A stretch of DNA of 64,000 nt, from the NCBI RefSeq assembly GCF_029623755.1, contig NZ_CP121106.1, forward strand, positions 2,484,352 to 2,548,351, read 5' to 3'. Position numbers and translations under genes: made by a program. This DNA comes from Altererythrobacter sp. CAU 1644. GTDB lineage: Bacteria > Pseudomonadota > Alphaproteobacteria > Sphingomonadales > Sphingomonadaceae. Under the pieces are notes generated by a model. The model saw only the letters and a list, made by a program, of their open reading frames with translations. It ran no database searches and was not told the origin of the DNA. Of the stretch, positions 56,450 to 64,000 are shown one piece after another (positions within the stretch are counted from its first letter, which is position 1; each line of letters opens with the position of its first letter).

Positions 56450-56469
56450 ATATAAAGATCGCTTTATAT
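56450..56469. promoter_or_regulatory. Perfect 20-bp inverted repeat upstream of ahcY
   Basis: ATATAAAG-ATCG-CTTTATAT lies 91 bases before the ahcY start and just after a terminator, in the promoter zone. ArsR-type regulators of methionine and SAH metabolism (SahR group) bind AT-rich palindromes of similar look at ahcY promoters in proteobacteria. I judge the resemblance from memory, so the regulator is inferred. Confidence 0.6.
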
Positions 56470-56560
56470 TTGCTTCGCCGGGTTTGAGTCGCTAGAGGCG
56501 CCGCACGAATTGCAGCTTCGCCATTCGCGCGAAGCCCTCTGCCGATACCAGGAGAAGACC

Positions 56561-57973
<1,413 letters not shown>

Positions 57974-57997
57974 GCGGCGCTTCATCGACAAATCAGG

Positions 57998-58024
57998 AAA
58001 GCCCCTGCGATTGCGGGGGCTTTT
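57998..58024 (+). terminator. Terminator after ahcY
   Basis: AAAGCCCCTGC, loop GATT, GCGGGGGCTTT then T: 11 bp including one G-U pair. Confidence 0.85.
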
Positions 58025-58074
58025 CGCTTTCTGGGCCATTGCATCGCGGGCATGCGGCGCATAGCTGGGGCACC

Positions 58075-60414
58075 ATGGAACTTTCGCTCACCGCGCTCGC
58101 CCTGATGGGGCTGCTGCTGGCCGCCTGGACGGTCGGCGCCGCGGTGATGATGGTCAGGGCATCGAAGCGCGTCGAGCGCCACGATGCGATCAAGAAGAGC
58201 ATGCGGCGCATGAGCCAGATGCTCGACGAAGCGCCCGCAGTCCCCCTGCTGGTCCGCGCGGATGGCAAGATCGAGGCGCCCGAGCGGCTGGCGCGCTGGC
58301 TCGGCCTCGAGAAGATGCCGCAATATCTCAGCGAACTCGACGGCGGCGACGGTTCGGGCCTGTCGGCACAGCAGCTCGACGAGCTATCGGCCGCTGTCCG
58401 CAAGACGCAGAAGACCGCCGCCCCGTTTCGCATGGCAATTACCCCGCCGGGCTCGAACAAGGCGCTGGCGCTGCGCGGAACCCTGTCCGATCCGCAGATT
58501 TCCCCCGGCGGTGCGGCGCTGGTGTGGGTGTTCGATTTTTCAGAAAGCGAACACGAACTTGCCGGGCTGCGCGAGGAAGCGGCGCGCGCCAAGGGCGATT
58601 TCGCGGCGCTGGTAGGCCTGATCGAGGCGGCGCCGATGCCGATGTGGTTTCGCGGTGGCGACGGACGCCTGCGGCTGGTCAACAAGGCCTATGTCGCCGC
58701 GGTAGGAGCCCAGGGCGCCGACGAGGTCGTGTCGCGCCAGGTCGAACTGATCGAGCCGGTCGACGGGCTCACCCCGGCCCAGATCGCGCAGCAGGCGGCG
58801 CGGCAGGAAATGGCGGTCGAACGTATCGTCCCGGCCACGATCGATGGCAAGCGGCACAGCTTCCGCGTCAGCGATCTCCCGCTCGGCACCGAAGGCGTCG
58901 CGGGCTATGCGGTCGATATCGAGGATCTCGAGGCGCAGAAACGTGCGTTCAACGCTTTCCGCAAGGCGCAGCGGGCAATGCTCGACCAGCTCTCGATCGG
59001 GGTTGCGCAATTCGACGAGGAGCAGAAGCTGGTTTTCGCCAACCAGCCGTTCCTGCGCCAGTTTGCCCTGTCGCCCGACGCAGTGCGCGAGGGGCTGGCA
59101 TTCGACCGATTCCTCTCGACCGCACGCGAGAACAAGCGCACGCCCGAGGTGCGCGACTTTCCGACCTGGCGGCGCGAGCACGTCGACTGGTTCTCGCTCA
59201 GCGAATCGTTCGAAGAGCATTGGCCGCTTCCCGGCGGCGTCCACCTGCGGACCGTTGCGCAGCCGATGCCCGACGGCGGGCTGGTGCTGATCGCCGAAGA
59301 CCGGACCGAGCAACTGGCGCTCTCCGCAACCCGTGACACGCTGCTGCGTACCCGCACCGCCACGCTCGACAGCCTGTTCGAAGCGCTCGCGGTGTTCGCG
59401 CCCGACGGATCGCTCCAGCTGTGGAACCGCAGCTTTGCCGGCACCTGGGGTCTTGCCGAGGACCAGCTCGATTCGCACCCGAGCGCGGACCGCCTGCTGG
59501 AGCTGGTTGCCCCCAATCTCGCGCGTCCGGCCAAGGCCAAGGCGATCGGCGAGATCATTCGTGCGGCCACGCTCGATCGTAAGGAGAAGGGCGGGAGGAT
59601 CGAACTGGCCGATGGGCGCACGCTCGAATTCGCCGGCGTGCCGCTGCCGGATGGCAACGGGCTGCTGACCGTGCTCGACATCACCGATTCGCAGAAGGCA
59701 GAGAATGCCCTGCGCGAACGCAACATCGCGCTGGAAGAGGCCGATGCGGTGAAGGCGCGCTTCCTCGCCAATATGTCCTACGAATTCCGCACGCCGCTGA
59801 CATCGATCGGCGGCTTCGCGGAACTGATCCAGAGCGGCGCAGCCGGGCCGGTTTCCGAGCAGATGGCAGAGTACACATCGGCGATTCTCGAATCGGTCGC
59901 GCGCCTGACCGAACAGGTCGAAAACGTCCTCGACCTGTCGCAGAGCGAGGCGGGCCTGCTGCCGCTAAGCAAGGAGAGATTCGAGCTGCTGCCCTTCGTG
60001 ACCGAAGTCGTGCGGAGTCGCGAGGGTCCGATCGTGGAGGGCAATCTGTCGCTCGACCTGCGCGGCAATTCGGGCGGACTGGTCGAGGCCGACAAGCGCC
60101 AGCTCGGCAGGGTGATCGGCAATCTGGTCGACAATGCGATTGCTGCGACCCCGGCGGGCGGCAAGATCCTGGTCGATATCGGCAAGACCCGCGAAGGCGC
60201 CCGGATCGTGGTGTCCGACAACGGGCGCGGCATGAGCGATGACGAGCTTTCGCGGGCGCTCGACGGATTGCGGCGTTCGCCCGATGGCTCGCTCGAACGG
60301 CGGCAGGGGCTGGGTCTCCCGCTTGCGCGCCAATTGGTCGAGGCACATGGCGGCACGCTGTCGCTGCTCAGTGAGCCGGGCGCCGGCACGACGGCCACCA
60401 TTCTTATCCCGTGA
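58075..60414 (+). CDS. divL: DivL-like sensor pseudokinase with Tyr at the phosphoacceptor site
   Basis: 779 aa. An N-terminal membrane helix (about 6-26), several PAS-like segments, then a DHp helix NMSYEFRTPLTSIGGFAEL in which Tyr569 replaces the usual His, and an HATPase domain with LVDNAIAATP, DNGRGMS and GLGLPLARQLV. Tyrosine at this site is the hallmark of Caulobacter DivL, which binds phosphorylated DivK and controls the CckA-CtrA pathway. Downstream tsaE, phosphotransferase, nucleotidyltransferase and addB follow as in other alphaproteobacteria. A CtrA box lies at 50709 in this window. Confidence 0.9.
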   Translation: MELSLTALALMGLLLAAWTVGAAVMMVRASKRVERHDAIKKSMRRMSQMLDEAPAVPLLVRADGKIEAPERLARWLGLEKMPQYLSELDGGDGSGLSAQQLDELSAAVRKTQKTAAPFRMAITPPGSNKALALRGTLSDPQISPGGAALVWVFDFSESEHELAGLREEAARAKGDFAALVGLIEAAPMPMWFRGGDGRLRLVNKAYVAAVGAQGADEVVSRQVELIEPVDGLTPAQIAQQAARQEMAVERIVPATIDGKRHSFRVSDLPLGTEGVAGYAVDIEDLEAQKRAFNAFRKAQRAMLDQLSIGVAQFDEEQKLVFANQPFLRQFALSPDAVREGLAFDRFLSTARENKRTPEVRDFPTWRREHVDWFSLSESFEEHWPLPGGVHLRTVAQPMPDGGLVLIAEDRTEQLALSATRDTLLRTRTATLDSLFEALAVFAPDGSLQLWNRSFAGTWGLAEDQLDSHPSADRLLELVAPNLARPAKAKAIGEIIRAATLDRKEKGGRIELADGRTLEFAGVPLPDGNGLLTVLDITDSQKAENALRERNIALEEADAVKARFLANMSYEFRTPLTSIGGFAELIQSGAAGPVSEQMAEYTSAILESVARLTEQVENVLDLSQSEAGLLPLSKERFELLPFVTEVVRSREGPIVEGNLSLDLRGNSGGLVEADKRQLGRVIGNLVDNAIAATPAGGKILVDIGKTREGARIVVSDNGRGMSDDELSRALDGLRRSPDGSLERRQGLGLPLARQLVEAHGGTLSLLSEPGAGTTATILIP

Positions 60415-60854
60415 AGCAGGAACTCCCCGATCTCGCCTCGGTCGAGGTTTTCGGTGAACGTATCGCCGCGCGGCTGCGTGCAGGCGACGTGATCGCGCTG
60501 ACCGGAAATCTCGGCGCGGGAAAGACAACGCTCGCCCGGGCGATCCTGCTGGCGCTGGGGCATGAGGGCGAAGTGCCGTCGCCGACCTTCACCATCATCG
60601 AAACATACGACGCGCCGCCGCTGCGCCTGCCCGCAGTCCATGCCGATTTCTACCGGCTCGAACGGCCGGAAGAGGCCGCGGAGATCGGCCTCGACGACTA
60701 TCGCGAAGGCGCGGCGCTGATCGCCGAATGGCCTGACAAGGCGGGCGGTTTCGCACAGGAGTCACAATGCCTCTCCATTTGTCTCGAATTTGCGGATGAG
60801 GGGCGGATCGCAATTGTCGAAGGTGGTGAGGATTGGCTAGGGCGGATGCCATGA
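60411..60854 (+). CDS. tsaE: tRNA threonylcarbamoyladenosine ATPase TsaE
   Basis: 147 aa P-loop protein needed for t6A37 synthesis with TsaB and TsaD. Walker A GNLGAGKTT (32-40), PSPTFTIIETYD, HADFYRLERPEE and IAEWPDKAG are typical. GTG start overlapping the divL stop (GTGA) and ATGA overlap with the kinase gene show one operon. Confidence 0.95.
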   Translation: MKQELPDLASVEVFGERIAARLRAGDVIALTGNLGAGKTTLARAILLALGHEGEVPSPTFTIIETYDAPPLRLPAVHADFYRLERPEEAAEIGLDDYREGAALIAEWPDKAGGFAQESQCLSICLEFADEGRIAIVEGGEDWLGRMP

Positions 60855-61837
60855 GCGAACTTCCGGCTGGGATCGAAGAATTTCTCGAAAATGCGGATTG
60901 GGGCGGGGCGGAGATCGACCCGATCCCGGGCGATGCCTCGTTCCGGCGTTACTTCCGCATCCGTCGCGGTGACGACCAGGCGATGCTGATGCATGCGCCG
61001 CCGCCGCATGAGGATCCGCAACCGTTCCTGACGGTCGGGAACTGGCTGACCGAATTCGGCCTGCGCGCGCCGCGCGTCTATGCCGCGCAGCCGCGCGAGG
61101 GCTGGGTCCTGCTGGAAGATTTCGGCAACGACCGGATGCGCGACTGGCTCGATGCCAATCCCGATGGCGAACAGGCGGCCTATGAAGGCGCGATCGACGC
61201 GCTGATCGAGCTTCACACGAAGCCAGCCGGGCCCTTCGATCCTTACGACATAGCGATGTATCACCGCGAGGCCGGCTTCATGACCGAGTGGTATTGCCCG
61301 GCGATGCGGCTTGACGCCGACGAGGCGGGGTATTTCGCCGCCTGGGACGAGGCGCTCGCGCCCATGCTGACGCGCCAGAACCCCGGCGTCACGGTGCTGC
61401 GCGACTATCACGCCGAGAACATCATGCTGCTGGGTGATCCGCGTCAGGGGGCCGAGCAGGGGTTGATCGACTTCCAGGACGCGCTGGTGGGTCACAAGGC
61501 CTATGACCTCGTCAGCCTGCTGCAGGACGCCCGGCGCGATGTTTCGCTGGAGCTCGAGCGCGCGATGCTCGATCGCTATATCGCTGCGACCGATGCCGAT
61601 GCGGAGTTCGAGGCCGACTATGCGCGGCTCGGCGCACAGCGGAATGCGAAGATCGTCGGCATCTTCACCCGGCTCTACAAGCGCGATGGCAAGCCGCGCT
61701 ATCTCGACCTGATCCCGCGCGTGTGGGAAGCGATGGAGCGCGACCTGGCGCATCCGGCGCTTGCCCCGGTGGCGCGCTGGTTCGACGCCAACATCCCGCC
61801 GGAATTGCGCGACCAGAAGGGCGGCAGGCCTGAATGA
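60851..61837 (+). CDS. amgK: AmgK-like sugar kinase (phosphotransferase family)
   Basis: 328 aa aminoglycoside-phosphotransferase fold. PGDASFRRYFRIRRGDDQAM (glycine loop), VLRDYHAENIMLL (catalytic Asp in RDYHAEN) and GLIDFQDALVGHKAYDLVSL (metal Asp) are intact. With the uridylyltransferase gene downstream, the pair corresponds to AmgK-MurU, which converts recycled MurNAc to UDP-MurNAc without de novo synthesis (Pseudomonas, Caulobacter). ATG 60851 overlaps the tsaE stop. Confidence 0.87.
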   Translation: MSELPAGIEEFLENADWGGAEIDPIPGDASFRRYFRIRRGDDQAMLMHAPPPHEDPQPFLTVGNWLTEFGLRAPRVYAAQPREGWVLLEDFGNDRMRDWLDANPDGEQAAYEGAIDALIELHTKPAGPFDPYDIAMYHREAGFMTEWYCPAMRLDADEAGYFAAWDEALAPMLTRQNPGVTVLRDYHAENIMLLGDPRQGAEQGLIDFQDALVGHKAYDLVSLLQDARRDVSLELERAMLDRYIAATDADAEFEADYARLGAQRNAKIVGIFTRLYKRDGKPRYLDLIPRVWEAMERDLAHPALAPVARWFDANIPPELRDQKGGRPE

Positions 61838-62550
61838 GGCAGCTTGCGTCCGATACCGCGATGGTCATGGCGGCGGGCCTCGGCAAGCGGATGCGCCCGC
61901 TCACCGCCTCGCAGCCCAAGCCGATGGTGCGGGTCGCAGGCAAGCCGCTGATCGACCATGCGCTCGACCGGCTCGCCGATGCCGGCGTGACCAAGGCGGT
62001 GGTCAACGTCCATTATCTTGCCGATGCGCTCGAAGCGCATGTGACCGAGCGTGAATTGCCGGCGATTACCGTGTCCGACGAGCGGGCGGAACTGCTCGAA
62101 ACCGGCGGCGGGATGATCAAGGCGCTGCCGCACCTGCCCGACCCGTTCTTCTGCCTCAACGCCGACAATATCTGGCTCGATGGGCCGCGCAGCGGCTTCC
62201 ACGACCTGTCGCAGCATTGGAATCCGGACAAGATGGACGCGCTGCTGCTGGTTGTCCCGCATTCGCGCGCGATCAACTTCAGCGGGCAGGGCGATTTCCA
62301 TATGGATGCGCTCGGACGGCTTTCGCGACGCAAGCCCGGGCGGATTGCGCCCTTCATCTACACCGGCATCCAGCTCGTTTCGCATCGCCTGCTGCGCGAT
62401 GCGCCCGACGGCCGCTTCTCGACCAATGTCCTGTGGAATCGCGCGATCGAGGAAGGCCGCCTGTTCGGCACCAGTTTTACCGGACAGTGGTTCGAAGTCG
62501 GCAGCCCCCAAGCGATCAAGCCGACCGAAGACGCGCTGGCGCGTGGCTGA
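61834..62550 (+). CDS. murU: MurU-like N-acetylmuramate-1-phosphate uridylyltransferase
   Basis: 238 aa nucleotidyltransferase: MVMAAGLGKRMRPLTASQPK-type signature (first part MAAGLGKRMRPLT), VAGKPLIDHALDRLADAG, CLNADNIWLDGP and VGSPQAIKPTEDAL. It works with AmgK in the salvage route. Overlaps with its neighbours (ATGA upstream, 8 bases with addB downstream). Confidence 0.88.
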   Translation: MRQLASDTAMVMAAGLGKRMRPLTASQPKPMVRVAGKPLIDHALDRLADAGVTKAVVNVHYLADALEAHVTERELPAITVSDERAELLETGGGMIKALPHLPDPFFCLNADNIWLDGPRSGFHDLSQHWNPDKMDALLLVVPHSRAINFSGQGDFHMDALGRLSRRKPGRIAPFIYTGIQLVSHRLLRDAPDGRFSTNVLWNRAIEEGRLFGTSFTGQWFEVGSPQAIKPTEDALARG

Positions 62551-64000
62551 GCGCGGCGGCCCCAAGGTTTACTCGATCGCCGCGCACCGCGGTTTCGCCG
62601 ATGCGCTGGTGGCGGGCCTGCTCCCGCGATATTTCGATCCCGAGCTCGGCCTGTCGCGGCTGACCCTGCTGCTGCCGTCGAGCCGCGCCGCGCGCACGGT
62701 GAGCGAGGCCTTCATCCGGCTGACCGGCGAGCAGGGCATGCAGGGCCTGCTGATGCCGCGCATGGCGATGGTCGGCGACCTCGACCTCGACGAGACGCTG
62801 AGCGCACTGCTCGACCCGCTGGGCGCGAGCGAGATCCCCCCGGCGGTCGACCCGACGCGGCGCTGGCTCGAACTGGCGGAGCTGCTGCGGGTTGAATTGG
62901 AGGAGGCGGGGCGCGTGGTCCCGGGCAGCGCCGGGCTGCTGCGGCTGGCGCGCGAGACCGCGGCGACCATGGACCGGCTGCTGGTCGAGGAGGTGGCGCC
63001 CGACGACCTGATGAGCGAACGGGTGCTCGATCTGCTCGCAGGCAATGTCTCGCGTCACTGGCAGGACAGCATTCGCATCTTTGCACGCGTCCAGGCGCGC
63101 TGGCGGGCCCGTCTCGAGGAACGCGGCGAAGTCGATGCGGCAACGCGCCGCAACCTGCTGTTCGATCGGGCCGCGCGGCGCTGGCGCGAGGAGCCACCGG
63201 AATCTCCCATAGTCGCCGCCGGGGTGACCAGCGCGGCGCCCGCGCTCGCCCGCATGCTGCGCGCGATTGCCCATCTTCCCGAGGGTGCTGTGATCCTGCC
63301 CGATGTCGACCTCGCGATGGACGATGCCGCGTGGGAGGAACTCGGTCTGGCGGGGCAATCGAAGGAACCGGGCGGTCCGGTGTTTGCCCGGAGCGATTCG
63401 CTGACTCATCCGCAATATCACCTCAAGCTGCTGCTTGGCCGCATGGGGCTGAACCGCGCGGAGGTCGACCAGTGGCACCGCAAGGGGCTGGGCGCGGCAT
63501 CGCCCGAGCGGACGCATGCGATTTCCTCGCTGTTCCTGCCCCCCGAAGCGAGCAAGGCCTGGGTCGATCTTGACGCGCGCAAGCGGCGGCTCTCGGGCGT
63601 GCGGCTGATGACGCGGCCGACCAGTGAGGAGGAAGCGCAGGCGATCGCCCTGCTGGTGCGACAGGCGTTGGAAGCTCCGGAGAAGCGCGTGGCGGTCGTC
63701 ACTCCTGACCGCGGGCTGGCGCGGCGGGTCGTGCGCCATCTCGAGCGCTGGAACATCGCTGCCGACGATACCGCCGGTACACCGCTCAACCTGACCGCGG
63801 CGGGCCGGTTTTTCCTCCAGCTCACCGAATGCGTGACCGAAGGATTCGCCCCGGTCCCCCTGATCGCGGCGCTGGCGCACCCGCTGGTGCGGAGGGACGG
63901 CGACCGCCGCGCATGGCTCGAAAACCTGCGCGCCTTCGAACGGCGGCTGCGCGGCCCGCGGCCATCGCAGGGACTGGAGGTGCTGGGCGAGATCGCGCGC
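62543..64000 (+). CDS. addB: Double-strand break repair protein AddB (5' part)
   Basis: 486 codons are visible and the frame is open at the window edge; the complete protein is near 1000 aa. The GTG at 62543 starts VAERGGPKVYSIAAHRGF. LTLLLPSSRAARTVSEAFIR and MPRMAMVGDLDLDE are the N-terminal helicase-like elements of AddB, with VVTPDRGLARRVVRHLERW further on. Subunit of the AddAB helicase-nuclease. The catalytic nuclease domain and the iron-sulfur cysteines are beyond the window. Confidence 0.9.
   Translation, partial: MAERGGPKVYSIAAHRGFADALVAGLLPRYFDPELGLSRLTLLLPSSRAARTVSEAFIRLTGEQGMQGLLMPRMAMVGDLDLDETLSALLDPLGASEIPPAVDPTRRWLELAELLRVELEEAGRVVPGSAGLLRLARETAATMDRLLVEEVAPDDLMSERVLDLLAGNVSRHWQDSIRIFARVQARWRARLEERGEVDAATRRNLLFDRAARRWREEPPESPIVAAGVTSAAPALARMLRAIAHLPEGAVILPDVDLAMDDAAWEELGLAGQSKEPGGPVFARSDSLTHPQYHLKLLLGRMGLNRAEVDQWHRKGLGAASPERTHAISSLFLPPEASKAWVDLDARKRRLSGVRLMTRPTSEEEAQAIALLVRQALEAPEKRVAVVTPDRGLARRVVRHLERWNIAADDTAGTPLNLTAAGRFFLQLTECVTEGFAPVPLIAALAHPLVRRDGDRRAWLENLRAFERRLRGPRPSQGLEVLGEIAR

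Overview
This 64 kb, GC-rich window reads as chromosome of an alphaproteobacterium of the order Sphingomonadales, most likely an Erythrobacteraceae relative (Erythrobacter, Qipengyuania or Altererythrobacter type). The support is a DivL homologue with tyrosine at the phosphoacceptor position, a full TTAA-N7-TTAAC CtrA box in front of a Flp pilin, the gene order divL-tsaE-amgK-murU-addB, GTG/TTG starts with ATGA overlaps, and an S16 protein with a long Ala/Glu tail. The assignment comes from content and synteny, not from a database search. No intergenic stretch exceeds 300 bases; the larger ones (40090-40339, 50201-50439, 51598-51822, 23025-23240) hold only the elements listed or nothing recognisable.

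Layout. 1-9030: a tRNA 3' end, then ffh, rpsP and rimM, with trmD and rplS about 5 kb further on. The usual rpsP-rimM-trmD-rplS operon is split by small membrane proteins, a LysR regulator, a thioredoxin-reductase-like flavoprotein, an ArsR/AHSA1 pair and a nitrilase-family hydrolase. 9036-21661: general metabolism (asd, dimethylargininase, two GFA-family proteins, hydrolases, an M2 dipeptidase lipoprotein), the S6-modifying pair rimB-rimK, a SIMPL protein, an SDR and AMP nucleosidase. 21720-30470: rpsF-rpsR-rplI, a DUF808 protein, a GST, an acyl-CoA ligase, a peptidoglycan-recycling pair (Mpl-like ligase and LD-carboxypeptidase) and fabD-fabG. 30618-40089: dnaN, then on the minus strand a PHA cluster (phaC, phaZ) followed by fprA, a D-aminoacylase-like amidohydrolase and a crotonase. 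40340-46751: two tandem PAS-GGDEF-EAL-PilZ proteins and lepA.

46925-49235 is the clearest accessory island. It is a compact minus-strand cassette of six small HTH genes followed by a CHAT-domain (caspase-like) protease that carries its own N-terminal winged helix. Four of the HTH proteins (58-64 aa) are obvious tandem paralogues with diverged recognition helices, three of them in frames too short for ordinary gene calling thresholds or close to them. Base composition drops here: 24 G/C of 60 bases at 48001-48060 against 38 of 60 at 53401-53460. I regard it as the best candidate for an undescribed system; its function (defence, regulated proteolysis or other) is inference only. Next to it lies an HTH protein gene bracketed by two copies of a structured repeat whose stem shows compensatory changes.

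50440-64000: Flp pilin, bamD, a DUF465-type small protein, nhaA, recN, a peroxiredoxin, ahcY with a perfect 20-bp inverted repeat upstream, and then divL, tsaE, amgK, murU and the 5' part of addB. Themes that connect the window are cell-cycle and second-messenger control (DivL, CtrA box, a c-di-GMP enzyme pair), peptidoglycan recycling (Mpl-like/LdcA and AmgK/MurU) and ribosome assembly or modification.
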